Assembly: GCA_022711355.1 (NCBI GenBank)
Contig: JAKLFE010000029.1
Span: 1-57,651, forward strand
DNA from: Spirochaetota bacterium
Lineage (GTDB): Bacteria > Spirochaetota > Spirochaetia > Treponematales > Rectinemataceae
Direction of reading: 5' to 3'
DNA: 57,651 nt
The notes below the pieces were generated by a model. It saw only the letters and a program-made list of their open reading frames with translations, made no database searches and was not told where the DNA came from. The position numbers and the translations under genes are program-made. Shown piece after piece: positions 47,369 through 56,509 of the stretch (position 1 is its first letter; every line of letters starts with the position of its first letter).

Positions 47369-48703
47369 ATGCGAAAGATACCGGTCGTCTCCAGCGACGA
47401 GGCGCTCAATAAGGCCGTCGAGCTCGAGTGCTCCCGCTCGGGAGGCGAGTTCTCCCCGACCTTCCTCTCGGACCGGGCCAAGGTCATCGAGTTCCTCAAG
47501 TACGAGCTGCCTGAGATGAAGATCTTCTATTTCTCCGACCCGCGCGTCGACTGCCTCGGCATCCTCCGCGAGATCGAGGAGGATCCCTGGCTCCACTACG
47601 GCGGCATCATCGGCGTCCACGACAACGTCGACGACAAGAAGCTCATCGAGGCGATGCGCGACGCCAACGTGATCGCCGTGCTCCGCAAGCCCGAGTTCCT
47701 CCAGAACCTGCCGCGCCTGCTCAGGATCGTGCGCCAGAACAAGCAGATCCTCTTCCAGCGCGGGATCCAGCAGCACCTGCTCAAGACCATCTCGGGGGCC
47801 TTCGTCATCGACAACGACCCCTTGGACATCACCACCTACACGAACCTCGTCACGAACTACCTGTACAACGCCAACCTGATCGGGCGGGACGAGAAGGAGA
47901 AGCTCCACGTCGCCCTCCTCGAGCTCCTGGTCAACGCGATCGAGCACGGCAACTGCGAGATCAGCTACGACGAGAAGACCGCCTGGCTCGAGGGGAACCG
48001 CGACATCATGGACCTCATCCGCGAGAAGAACCGCGACCCGGCCATCCAGCGCAAGAAGGTCCACTTCTCCTACACGATCACGCCGGAGCGCTCGAGCTTC
48101 GCGATCCGCGACGAGGGCTCGGGCTTCGACTGGCGGAGCCGGCTCGCCTCCAAGGCCGACCGGCCCGGACTCCACGGCATGGGCATGAAGATGGCCAACC
48201 TCTACGTGAAGGAGCTCGCCTACAACGAGAAGGGCAACGAGGTCGCCTTCGCCGTGGAGCACCGCCACGGCGAGTCCAACGCGATCCCCAAGATCTTCCA
48301 GGCCGCCGAGGAGGCGCGCTTCGAGGACGGCGAGTACGTCTGCTCGGAGGGCGAGGAGTCGGACTTCCTGTACTACATCGTCTCGGGCACCCTCTACGTC
48401 TACTCGAAGGGCAAGCTCGTCTCCTCCCTCACTCCCGACGACATGTTCATGGGAGAGATGTCCTTCCTCCTGTCGAACCGGAGGTCGGCCACGGTGGTCT
48501 CGAAGGGGAAATCGAGCCTCATCAAGATCTCGAAGCAGGACTTCGTCAACCTCATCAAGGAGAGCCCCCACTACGGGATCTTCCTCGCCCGCCTCCTGGC
48601 CCAGCGCCTCGCCCGCCTGAACGCCCGCACCGCCCGGCTCAACACCGAGTACCTCAAGCTCAAGGGCCTCGCCAAGGGCGGGGGCGCGGCCGGGCGGGCC
48701 TAG
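47369..48703 (+). CDS. Receiver-like/HATPase/cyclic-nucleotide-binding signalling protein
   Basis: The 444-residue cytosolic protein has three parts. Residues about 35-125 have a receiver-like fold (KIFYFSDPRVDCLGIL, IIGVHD, VIAVLRKPEFL) but without a normal acceptor pocket. Residues about 150-275 form a HATPase_c domain of the anti-sigma type, with LLELLVNAIEHGN (N box), DEGSGFDW (G1) and HGMGMKMANLYV (G2). Residues about 305-425 form a CRP-type cyclic-nucleotide-binding domain (SDFLYYIVSGTLYVYSKGKL, GEMSFLLSNRRSATVV). There is no dimerisation/His box, so it is not a normal histidine kinase. GGAGG precedes the ATG. Partner unknown. Confidence 0.85.
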   Translation: MRKIPVVSSDEALNKAVELECSRSGGEFSPTFLSDRAKVIEFLKYELPEMKIFYFSDPRVDCLGILREIEEDPWLHYGGIIGVHDNVDDKKLIEAMRDANVIAVLRKPEFLQNLPRLLRIVRQNKQILFQRGIQQHLLKTISGAFVIDNDPLDITTYTNLVTNYLYNANLIGRDEKEKLHVALLELLVNAIEHGNCEISYDEKTAWLEGNRDIMDLIREKNRDPAIQRKKVHFSYTITPERSSFAIRDEGSGFDWRSRLASKADRPGLHGMGMKMANLYVKELAYNEKGNEVAFAVEHRHGESNAIPKIFQAAEEARFEDGEYVCSEGEESDFLYYIVSGTLYVYSKGKLVSSLTPDDMFMGEMSFLLSNRRSATVVSKGKSSLIKISKQDFVNLIKESPHYGIFLARLLAQRLARLNARTARLNTEYLKLKGLAKGGGAAGRA

Positions 48704-48713
48704 GCGAGCGCCG

Positions 48714-51509
48714 CTAGTAGCCCATGAGGAGGTCGAAGCACTTCAGGCCGCCCGAGCCGTCCGCCACGAAGACGTAGCGGCCCCGGAGGGCCACGCCCTG
48801 GGCGGCCGCCGTCGCGACCGAGCTCACGATCCGCATCTTGGCCGGGTTCCGCGCGTCGACGATCCTAAGGCCGGCGCTGCCGGCGGCGACGAAGACGAGG
48901 TTCCCGGAGACGACGAGGTCGCGATCGGTGTCGCCTGCCCCCCCGACCTCGCAGCTGCCCAGATCCGCGGGCGAAGCGGGATCGGAGACATCGATCGCCC
49001 AGAGCGCGCCCGTCTGTCCGATGACGTAGGCGCGGCTCCCGGAAAGGGCGATGCCCTGCGCGATGAAGCTCGCCTTGGACCAGTAGCCGGCGAGGACCGG
49101 CGTCGAGGGGGTGGAGATGTCGATGAACTGGGCTCCCGTGCTCTCGAGCGCCATGGCGAGCAGGCTCCCTTCGGTCGCCATGCCCCGGGAGGTCTGGGGG
49201 ATATAGAGCGTCCCCCGGACGACGGTCTGCGCGGCATCGCTGGGCCTCGTGATATCCACGGCCTGGAGGGTCATGCCGGTCAGGTTGGCGAAGTAGGCGT
49301 AGTCGCCCGAGATGACCGTCGCGGAGGGATCGCCCCCGATCGTCCGATAGAGCGCGATGGTGCCGGGCGTCGATATGTTGAAGAGCCGCAGGCTGCTGTA
49401 GGGCGCCAGGGTCGCGATATTGCCCCGGGCCGCGACCTCGAGGTTGAGTCCCGGGACCGACCAGGGGCTCGGCGCGGAAAGGTTCACCGGATCGCTCGCG
49501 TCGACGGCGCAGAGCCCGACGCTCTCTATGGCGGCATAGGCGACGTTCCCGAGGACCGTCACGTCGTTCACCTTGCCGCCCCAGCTCAGGCTGTCGACCA
49601 AGGAGGGAATGGCCGGAGCCGCCGCGACCCGCAGCCCCCCCGCCGTGTCGGCCACGACGACGAGGCCGCCGTACCTCGCTATCCCGACGGCCACGCCGGG
49701 CGTGTCGTACCAGCCCGCGAGGCTCGGGCTCGACGGGTTGGCCACGTCGACGATCTGGAGCCCGAGGGAGTCGTCGGCCACCACGGCGTAGCCTCCGCTC
49801 AAGACCACGTCGCGAGCCGTGCCCCCCGTGTCGTAGGCTCCCGTGTAGGAAGGACTCGCCGGCGTCGCGATGCTGTAGATCCGCAGCCCCGAGGCGGCGC
49901 TCGCGAGGTACAGCGTAGAGCCGTTGATTGCTAGGCCCAGGGCGTGCCCCGAGGGGGAGGTCTCGCTGTACGAGATGCTCGGCGCCCCGGGAGCCGAGAC
50001 GTTGACGACCTTGAGCCCCTGGTTGTTGGCCGCCACGTAGGCGTAGCCGCCCACGATCTTCACCGCCTCGACGGTCGCCCCGAGGCTGGCGGAGATGCCC
50101 CGGTAGGCCGGGCTCGAGGGCGTGGTCACCTCGTAGATGAGGAGGTTGGCCGAGGCGCCGAGGCAGGCGTAGCCGCCGCTCACGGCGATCGCGGTCGCCG
50201 GCGAGGTAATCGAGGCGTAGACGGCCCGACCTACCTCGGCCGGGGCCGAGGGAGTCGAGACGTTCGCGATCACCATGACGGGGTTGGATGATCCGTTCCA
50301 GCCGGCGGCGACGTAGGCATAGTTGCCCGACAGGGCGATATCGGCGCCGAACACGGTGCTCGTTCCGAGGGCGAGCGATCCGAGAAGGGCGGGATCGGAG
50401 GGATCCGAGATATCGATGCAGACGAGGTAGCCGGGATTGCCGTAGGTGATCGCGAATGCCCGCTTGTTCGCCTCGTCCACGGCCACGGCGATCGGGTTCC
50501 CGGGCAAGGAGGCCGAGGGCAGGGCCCCGACCCCGTAGAAGGGATAGGACTCGGGTATGCCGCCGGCCACGCCCGCTCCCGCCGCGCTCAGGGAGGCGCC
50601 CTCGATAGCGGGCCTGACCTTGTAGTAGTAGACCTGCTCGGCGGTCACGAAGCTGTCGAGGAAGCTCGTGCCGCTCACCGCGCCCGAGATGTTCTCGTAG
50701 CTCCCGGCCTTGGTCGAGGAGCGGTAGACCTCGAAGCTCGCGGTCGCCGCGATCCCGTTCCAGAGGACGCGGAGGCCTCCCGACTCCGTCCTCACCTCGG
50801 GCGCGAGGGTCTGCTCGGAGAGGGGCACGCAGGAGAGGTAGTCCGACCAGTTATCGGAGCCCGAGCTCGAGCGGGAGCGGAGCTGGAAGACGTGGAGGGC
50901 CCCGTTCTGGAGCCCCGCGAGGGTGTACGAGGTCGCGGCGGCGGAGATGCCCTCGACCTTCTGGCCGTAGCCCGCCGAGGGCAGGGAGCCGTTGGTCGTG
51001 TAGTACAGGTCGTAGCCCGTCGTGAGGGGCGAGGCTTCCCAGGAAAGGTCCACGGCCCCGCTCGAGACCGTCGCCGCGAAGGAGGGTATGCCGTTCCCCG
51101 CGTTGACGAGGACGAGGCTCTTCGCGCCCACGTTGCCGTTGCGGTCCTCGGCCTCGAGGGAGAGGGTGATGGAGCCCGTCAGGCTGCCGGTCTCGAAGGA
51201 GAAGGCGAAGGAGCCTGCCGCGTCGGGGACGAGGGAGCCCGAGATCGCCGTGCCGAGGACCGCGTAGCGGAGCTCGACGCAGAGGCCGCGGCCGTCGCCC
51301 TTCTTTTGCGCGTCGTCGCTGACCGAGCCCGCCACGGGCACGGTCGCGCTGTAGGGTTTCCCGTCGGCGGGGGAGCTCAGGACGATCACCGGGGCGATCG
51401 CGTCCTTGGCGTAGTCGAGGACGGAGTCGTCGATGGGCTTCACGCAGGAGCCCAGGATGGCGAGGGCCGCCGCGGCGAGGGCGAATCGATGCTTCATGCG
51501 CCGGCTCAT
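48714..51509 (-). CDS. LVIVD-repeat surface lipoprotein with fibronectin-III-like domains
   Basis: The 931-residue product starts with a lipoprotein signal (RFALAAAALAILGSC, Cys about 22), followed by Ig/FnIII-like beta domains (about 40-330; VDLSWEASPLTTGYDLYYTT, FEVYRSSTKAGSYENISG) and then about ten LVIVD-type propeller repeats (about 345-925; GLQIVDVANPSSPSLAGWYDT, GLKVVNVSAPGAP, GLRIYSIATPASPSYTGAYDT, ending GLRIVDARNP). Propeller repeats of this kind occur in surface proteins of unknown role. GGGGAGGA precedes the ATG. It follows the transglutaminase gene with a 1-bp gap, so the two form a pair. Confidence 0.85.
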   Translation of the reverse strand: MSRRMKHRFALAAAALAILGSCVKPIDDSVLDYAKDAIAPVIVLSSPADGKPYSATVPVAGSVSDDAQKKGDGRGLCVELRYAVLGTAISGSLVPDAAGSFAFSFETGSLTGSITLSLEAEDRNGNVGAKSLVLVNAGNGIPSFAATVSSGAVDLSWEASPLTTGYDLYYTTNGSLPSAGYGQKVEGISAAATSYTLAGLQNGALHVFQLRSRSSSGSDNWSDYLSCVPLSEQTLAPEVRTESGGLRVLWNGIAATASFEVYRSSTKAGSYENISGAVSGTSFLDSFVTAEQVYYYKVRPAIEGASLSAAGAGVAGGIPESYPFYGVGALPSASLPGNPIAVAVDEANKRAFAITYGNPGYLVCIDISDPSDPALLGSLALGTSTVFGADIALSGNYAYVAAGWNGSSNPVMVIANVSTPSAPAEVGRAVYASITSPATAIAVSGGYACLGASANLLIYEVTTPSSPAYRGISASLGATVEAVKIVGGYAYVAANNQGLKVVNVSAPGAPSISYSETSPSGHALGLAINGSTLYLASAASGLRIYSIATPASPSYTGAYDTGGTARDVVLSGGYAVVADDSLGLQIVDVANPSSPSLAGWYDTPGVAVGIARYGGLVVVADTAGGLRVAAAPAIPSLVDSLSWGGKVNDVTVLGNVAYAAIESVGLCAVDASDPVNLSAPSPWSVPGLNLEVAARGNIATLAPYSSLRLFNISTPGTIALYRTIGGDPSATVISGDYAYFANLTGMTLQAVDITRPSDAAQTVVRGTLYIPQTSRGMATEGSLLAMALESTGAQFIDISTPSTPVLAGYWSKASFIAQGIALSGSRAYVIGQTGALWAIDVSDPASPADLGSCEVGGAGDTDRDLVVSGNLVFVAAGSAGLRIVDARNPAKMRIVSSVATAAAQGVALRGRYVFVADGSGGLKCFDLLMGY

Positions 51510-51510
51510 G

Positions 51511-53652
51511 TCATTCCTCCCCGTCGAGATAGCGGCCATCGTCCCGGCCGGCCTCGCTCGCGCGGGCCGAGCCGCCTCCGGGAAGCGAAGCCGCGAAGGC
51601 CTCGCGCCGCTTGGCGTAGCTCTCGACCCTCGTCGCGTCGCCGAGGGCGCCGTAGGTCTTGGCCAGCCGTCCCAGGACCAGGTCGGCCAGGGCCGGCGAG
51701 GCCGAGCCCTTCTTCTCGATCTGGGCCTGGGCCTCGAGGTAGTAGCCGAGGGCCTTCTTGGGCGAGCCTCCCTCGAGGGCGACGTTCCCGAGGTTGACCA
51801 TGGCCGAGACGAAGGCGGGGTCCATCGAGAGGGCCTTCTTGAAGGCCCCCTCGGCCGCCTCGGCGCGGCCGAGGGTCGCGAGGAAGATGCCCAGGCGGTT
51901 GTAGTCCTGCTTCCTGCCCGAGGCCGCGGCGAGGGCCTGCTGCCGCTTCGCGAGGGCCTCGGCGTACCTGGACTGCACGGACTTGTAGGCGGCGAGCATG
52001 GCATCCGCCCGCCCGTATTGGAGCCCGAGGTCGGTCTCCTTGAGCCCGATGGCCCGGTACGAGGCCTGCGCCGACCTGGTACGGTGGAGGGCCCGCGAGG
52101 AGGGCGTCCTCTCGAGGGCATTCCACTCCTCGGCGCCCTTGCGCCAGGCCTCGTCGAAGGCCGAGGACTCGACGAGGGTAGCCTCCACGGGCAGCCAGGC
52201 CTCGCCGTCGACGGGTATGACGAGGGAAGGCTCCGCGGCCACGAGCCCCGCCGAGCGGAGGGGGAGCTTGGTGTTGAATACGGGGTAGACGTGGCCGGGG
52301 ACCGTGATGAAGCCCGTCTCCACGCCCGCGCACTCGAGGAGGGCGCAGTAGAGGGCGGTCAGGTCGTCGCAGTCGCCCGAGGCCCGCTGGAGGGTCTGGC
52401 GGGGCAGGTTCACGAGGTCGACGACGTTGTCCTTGCCCCGGAAGACCGCGTAGGGCGTGACGGGGTCGGGCTGGTAGGAGAGGTTGAGCTCGCGCAGGGC
52501 CTCGTAGGTCGCCATCGCGACGCGGAGCGCCTCGTTGAGGCCGGGCAGCTCCGCGTCCCTGCAGGACTTGCGTATATAGGCGAGGTAGTTGCGCAGCGCG
52601 GAGTCCGAGGGAGTGATGAAGGCCGCCAGCTTCTCGTCGTCGTCCCAGATTATGGAGTTCTTGTCGTAGAGCTCGTAGGAGAGGGGGAAGCGCTGCTCGA
52701 GGTTGCGGCCCCGCACCATGTAGCTGCAGACGATCTCGCCGGAGAGGGGGGTGGTGCCCTCGACCCGGAAGACCTCGTCGTTGAAGACTCCCCGCAGCTC
52801 GATCTCGGCCTCCTCGCCGGGGGCGAGGGAGAGGGGGGCGCTCACCTTCGTGGGCGAGTCCATGTAGCCGGCTTGGAAGAAGGACAGGGAGAGCTCCTCG
52901 AGCCGGTAGCGCTCGGCGTTCTTGATGCGGATCCGGCCGAAGGGCTTCTTGGCGTAGTAGCTCTGCATCGAGGCGAAGACCGGGTTGAGCTCGGCGGAGA
53001 GGAGCTTCAGGCTCTTCATGGTGGCGAGGAGGGCGTCCGGATCGATCCCCGGCCGGAAGGAGAGGGAGAAGCCGATGCCCACGGTGAAGCCGTCGAAGTC
53101 CGAGAGGCTGCCCAGGGAGCGGCGGTAGCCTGCCGAGGGATGGATCCCGATGCTCAGGTTGTAGGAGGGATCGAGGGCGATGGAGCCGCCGAAGGCGGCG
53201 CCGACGAAGTACGAGCCGTAGCTCTCGCCGCCGGGGATGAGCTCGGGGTAGATCGACTCGCCCCCGAGGGCGAGGATATCGGCCCCGAGCTCGAAGCTCT
53301 TGGTCATGCGCCTCGACATGCCGAGGCCGAGGCCGAGGCTGAGGTCCTTGTGGTCGTAGCGCTCCGCCCCGGAGGAGGCGCGGGCGGTCCGGCTCTCGAG
53401 CCCGAGGGTCGCGCTCGCCCGAAGGCGCTTCGCCTCGCCGAAGGGCAGCCGGAACGCGGCCTCCACGCCGTAGGCGCCGAAGTCGCCGCCCGCGGCCGAG
53501 AGGTCGTTCAGGCTGCGATAGGCGACGTCGACCGAGAAGGGGTAGGAGTAGAGCTGGTCGAGGGAGGCATCCTGGGCGGAAAGGGGCTGAAGGCAGAGCA
53601 GAAGCGCGAGGCCGGCGAGCGCCGGCATGCGGCGTCCAGACTTGTTGATCAT
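51511..53652 (-). CDS. Outer-membrane barrel/transglutaminase-like/TPR protein
   Basis: The 713-residue product has a signal peptide (MPALAGLALLLCLQPLSAQ), a beta-rich N-terminal region (about 35-205) with the alternating pattern of an eight-stranded outer-membrane barrel, a beta-sandwich middle (about 220-350), a transglutaminase-like domain with Cys in ASGDCDDLTALYCALL (about C428) and His in VPGHVYPVF (about H454), and C-terminal TPR repeats (about 570-690; YNRLGIFLATLGRAEAAEGAFKKAL, AMVNLGNVALEGGSPKKALGYYLEAQ). It could process or crosslink a surface or periplasmic protein, perhaps the co-transcribed lipoprotein. The ATG at 53652 follows AGGGGATA. Confidence 0.8.
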   Translation of the reverse strand: MINKSGRRMPALAGLALLLCLQPLSAQDASLDQLYSYPFSVDVAYRSLNDLSAAGGDFGAYGVEAAFRLPFGEAKRLRASATLGLESRTARASSGAERYDHKDLSLGLGLGMSRRMTKSFELGADILALGGESIYPELIPGGESYGSYFVGAAFGGSIALDPSYNLSIGIHPSAGYRRSLGSLSDFDGFTVGIGFSLSFRPGIDPDALLATMKSLKLLSAELNPVFASMQSYYAKKPFGRIRIKNAERYRLEELSLSFFQAGYMDSPTKVSAPLSLAPGEEAEIELRGVFNDEVFRVEGTTPLSGEIVCSYMVRGRNLEQRFPLSYELYDKNSIIWDDDEKLAAFITPSDSALRNYLAYIRKSCRDAELPGLNEALRVAMATYEALRELNLSYQPDPVTPYAVFRGKDNVVDLVNLPRQTLQRASGDCDDLTALYCALLECAGVETGFITVPGHVYPVFNTKLPLRSAGLVAAEPSLVIPVDGEAWLPVEATLVESSAFDEAWRKGAEEWNALERTPSSRALHRTRSAQASYRAIGLKETDLGLQYGRADAMLAAYKSVQSRYAEALAKRQQALAAASGRKQDYNRLGIFLATLGRAEAAEGAFKKALSMDPAFVSAMVNLGNVALEGGSPKKALGYYLEAQAQIEKKGSASPALADLVLGRLAKTYGALGDATRVESYAKRREAFAASLPGGGSARASEAGRDDGRYLDGEE

Positions 53653-53672
53653 TATTATCCCCTTGCGAAACA

Positions 53673-53700
53673 ATTTTATCGCATCCCCTCGGCCTTTCAA
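53673..53700 (-). promoter_or_regulatory. Promoter of the transglutaminase/LVIVD operon
   Basis: On the minus strand TTGAAA (53700-53695), 16 bp, TAAAAT (53678-53673). The transcript would begin near 53666, with AGGGGATA before the ATG. Confidence 0.65.
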
Positions 53701-53799
53701 GCCCGATCGGCCGCCCGGAAACAGCCGGGCCCTTCCTTTCTTCGGCGATTTCCGCATAATGGTCCGCGAGCCGCGGCGCGCGCGGCCAGGAGCGACCCA

Positions 53800-55299
53800 A
53801 TGGAACTCAAGGACCTCGAGCCGAAGGGCCTGTGGCGGCATTTCTTCGACATCTGCTCGATCCCCCATCCCTCGCATCATGAGGCGGCCCTCGCCGCCGC
53901 CCTCGCCGATCGGGCGCGCTCGCGCGGCCTCGAGGCCCGGATCGACGGGGCGGGGAACCTCGTCATCCGCGCCCCCGCGAGCCCGGGGCGGGAGAGAGCG
54001 CCCGGGATCATCCTCCAGGCCCACCTCGACATGGTGCCCCAGGCCGCCTCCGGCTCGGCCCACGACTTCTCCCGCGACCCGATCCGGCCCCGCATCGACC
54101 CGAAGGATCCCGCCTGGCTCGTCGCCTCGGGCACGACCCTCGGCGCGGACAACGGCATCGGCGTCGCGATGGCCCTCGCCCTCCTCGAGGAGGAGGGCCT
54201 CGCCCACGGGCCCCTCGAGCTCCTCCTGACGACGAACGAGGAGGACGGCATGACGGGGGCCCGGGGCGTCGAGGAGGGAGCGCTCTCCGGAAGCCTCCTC
54301 GTGAACCTCGACGGCGAGGACGACGGGGAGCTCACCATCGGCTGCGCGGGCTCGATCCGCGCGGCCGCCGAGCTCGAGCGGGCCGCCGAGGCTCCCCCGG
54401 CCGGCCTGGCCTGGCTCGATACCTCGGTCTCGGGGCTCCTGGGCGGCCACTCGGGCGTCGACATCGACAAGGGCCGCGCCAACGCGAGCCTCGCCCTCGT
54501 CCGCCTCATCCGCCGGGCCGCCTCCGACGCGACCGCCTCGCCCCGCCTCGCCTCGATCGAGGGAGGGAGCGCGGCCAACGCCATCCCCCGCGAGGCCCGG
54601 ACCCTCCTCGGCCTGCCCGAATCCGCCGTCCCATCCTTCCGCGCCGCCTTCGAGCGCGAGGCCTCGGCCCTCGCCGCGGAGCTCGGCGCGGCCGACCCCG
54701 GCCTGGCCGCGGCCCTCGCCCCCCGCCGGTGCCCGGCCCCCGCCGCGGCCCTCGGCCCCGCCGAGAGCGCCGGCCTCCTCGCGATCCTCGCCGCCCTCCC
54801 CGACGGCCTCGTCGCCATGGAGCCCGACATGCCCGGCCTCATCAGGACCTCCCTCAACCTCGGCGTGCTCGCGGGCCGCGCCGAGGCGGGGAGCTTCCGC
54901 CTCTCGACCCTGGTCATGATCCGCTCCTCCTCCGACCGGGAGAAGGCGGAGCTCGGCGCGCGGGTCGAGGCGGTTCTCGCCGCGGCCGCGGGCTCTGGCT
55001 GGCGCGTCGCGCAGTCGCGGCCCTCGGAGGGGCCGGCCTGGCCGCCGAACCTGGCGAGCCCCCTGCTCGCGACGGCGCGCTCGGCCTACCGCGAGCTCTT
55101 CGGCGCCGATCCCAAGGTGAGCTCGACCCACGGCGGCCTCGAACCCAGCCTCTTCCGGCCCCGCTTTCCCCGCTGGGACATGATCTCCCTCGGGCCCAAG
55201 CTCCTGTACCCCCACTCCCCCGACGAGCGGCTCGAGATCGCCTCGGTGGGCCGCTCCTACCGCTTCCTCCGCGCCCTCGTCGAGCGGCTGGCGGGCTGA
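53800..55299 (+). CDS. pepD: Aminoacyl-histidine dipeptidase (PepD, family M20C)
   Basis: The 499-residue metallopeptidase has IILQAHLDMVPQ (metal His, about H75), SGTTLGADNGIGVAMAL (metal Asp), TTNEEDGMTGA (catalytic and metal Glu), LVNLDGEDDGE, a GGHSG lid-domain motif and LGPKLLYPHSPDE near the end with the last metal His. It cleaves Xaa-His and other dipeptides in the cytosol. AGGAG lies upstream of the ATG. It is divergent from the transglutaminase operon and next to the dipeptide epimerase operon, a peptide-use context. Confidence 0.93.
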   Translation: MELKDLEPKGLWRHFFDICSIPHPSHHEAALAAALADRARSRGLEARIDGAGNLVIRAPASPGRERAPGIILQAHLDMVPQAASGSAHDFSRDPIRPRIDPKDPAWLVASGTTLGADNGIGVAMALALLEEEGLAHGPLELLLTTNEEDGMTGARGVEEGALSGSLLVNLDGEDDGELTIGCAGSIRAAAELERAAEAPPAGLAWLDTSVSGLLGGHSGVDIDKGRANASLALVRLIRRAASDATASPRLASIEGGSAANAIPREARTLLGLPESAVPSFRAAFEREASALAAELGAADPGLAAALAPRRCPAPAAALGPAESAGLLAILAALPDGLVAMEPDMPGLIRTSLNLGVLAGRAEAGSFRLSTLVMIRSSSDREKAELGARVEAVLAAAAGSGWRVAQSRPSEGPAWPPNLASPLLATARSAYRELFGADPKVSSTHGGLEPSLFRPRFPRWDMISLGPKLLYPHSPDERLEIASVGRSYRFLRALVERLAG

Positions 55300-55332
55300 A
55301 AAAAAGGCGGGCGCCCCGCCGGGGCGCCCGCC
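55299..55332. terminator. Terminator between pepD and the dipeptide epimerase operon
   Basis: Perfect 12-bp arms 55306-55317 and 55321-55332 (GC-only) around GCC. On the minus strand seven T follow (55305-55299), so it is a strong terminator for the epimerase operon. The plus-strand side is not followed by T. Confidence 0.85.
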
Positions 55333-55354
55333 AAGATAGCATCGCCTAACGCGC

Positions 55355-56443
55355 CTAGAGCCAGCGGACCCCGCGTATCCCGGTGATGCCCAGGCCGGGC
55401 GCCTCGTTCGGCCGGACCAGGGACTCGGCGAAGACGGCGCCCCCGTCGATCGGGTCCTCGCGGCAGAGCACGGGGCCGTCGAGGTCGACCTTGGTGATCA
55501 CCTTCTTGGCCGCGGCGAGGTGGACGGCCGCGGTCACGCTCACCTTGGCCTCGAGCATGCAGCCGATCATGCACTCGACCCCGGAGACCTCGGCGATGGA
55601 GCAGATGCGCAGGGCGTTGTGCAGGCCGCCGGCCTTCATGAGCTTGATGTTCACGATGTCCGCGGCGCGGCTCTGCATGATCTTGAGCGCGTCCCGGGGC
55701 GAGAAGGCGCTCTCGTCGGCCATGACGGGCACGGACACGTTGTCCGTCACGTGCTTGAGCCCCTCGAGGTCGTGGGCGGGCACCGGCTGCTCGACGAGCT
55801 CGAGGGAGAGCCCCGCGTCCTCCATCCGGCGGATCAGCCGGACGGCCTCCTTGGGCCTCCAGCCCTGGTTGGCGTCGACGCGGATCTCGACCTCGTGGCC
55901 GATCCGCTCGCGGATGAGCTTGATCCGCTCGATGTCGCGCGCGGGATCCTTGCCGAGCTTGATCTTCAGGGTCCGGTAGCCGAGCGCGACGGCCTCGGCG
56001 CTGTCCCGGGCCATGGTCTCGGGATCGTTCGCGCTGATGGTGATGTCGGTGACGATCTCCTTGCGGTAGCCGCCCCAGAGCTTGTACAGGGGGGCGCCCC
56101 GGAGCCGCCCGAAGAGGTCGTAGACGGCGATGTCGACCGCGGCCTTGGCGCTCGTGTTGTGCACGACCGCCCCGTCGATCCGCGACATGATCTCCTCGAG
56201 CTCGTCCACGTCCATGCCCACGACGGCCTTGGCGATGTGGTCGCCGATGGCGCCGACGATGGCCCCGGTCGTGTCGCCGGTGATCACCCCGGTGGGGGGG
56301 GCCTCGCCGTAGCCGACCTCGCCCGAGTCGGTGGAGAGCTCGACGATCACGTCCTCGACGCTCTCCACGCTGCGCAGGGCGGTCTTGAAGGGTTTCTTGA
56401 GGGGCACGGAGATCCGCCCCATCCGCAATCCGGTGATTCTCAT
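55355..56443 (-). CDS. Dipeptide epimerase (L-Ala-D/L-Glu epimerase type, enolase superfamily)
   Basis: The 362-residue product has the enolase-superfamily signatures: KxK in LKIKLG (about K160 and K162), metal ligands in RVDANQGW, ELVEQPVP and MADES, and the second-base Lys in NIKLMKAGG. This pattern and the capping domain GEAPPTGVITGDTTG are those of dipeptide epimerases such as L-Ala-D/L-Glu epimerase. They process muropeptide-derived dipeptides; exact specificity is not readable. AAGGA lies upstream of the ATG. It is the last gene of an operon with DUF3870 and DUF819. Confidence 0.88.
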   Translation of the reverse strand: MRITGLRMGRISVPLKKPFKTALRSVESVEDVIVELSTDSGEVGYGEAPPTGVITGDTTGAIVGAIGDHIAKAVVGMDVDELEEIMSRIDGAVVHNTSAKAAVDIAVYDLFGRLRGAPLYKLWGGYRKEIVTDITISANDPETMARDSAEAVALGYRTLKIKLGKDPARDIERIKLIRERIGHEVEIRVDANQGWRPKEAVRLIRRMEDAGLSLELVEQPVPAHDLEGLKHVTDNVSVPVMADESAFSPRDALKIMQSRAADIVNIKLMKAGGLHNALRICSIAEVSGVECMIGCMLEAKVSVTAAVHLAAAKKVITKVDLDGPVLCREDPIDGGAVFAESLVRPNEAPGLGITGIRGVRWL

Positions 56444-56466
56444 GACGATAGGTCCTTCCCGAATGC

Positions 56467-56487
56467 CCCGGGCCCTCGCGGCCCGGG
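56467..56487 (-). other. Intercistronic hairpin between DUF3870 and the dipeptide epimerase
   Basis: Perfect 8-bp arms CCCGGGCC (56467-56474) and GGCCCGGG (56480-56487) around a 5-nt loop. No T-run follows on the minus strand, so it is not a strong terminator and may adjust mRNA stability. Confidence 0.65.
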
Positions 56488-56509
56488 AGCGTTTAGTCGC
56501 GTAGTACGC

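Noticed and set aside
53713..53730. GCCCGG/CCGGGC hairpin upstream of pepD as terminator
   Set aside because: No plus-strand gene reads into it, and on the minus strand it lies upstream of the promoter without a T-run.
51511..55215. Very long minus-strand open frame covering the transglutaminase gene and the whole of pepD
   Set aside because: Only the part from 53652 downward has a signal peptide and domains; the upstream part is a mirror of the pepD coding strand. Such antisense frames are everywhere in this GC-rich sequence.
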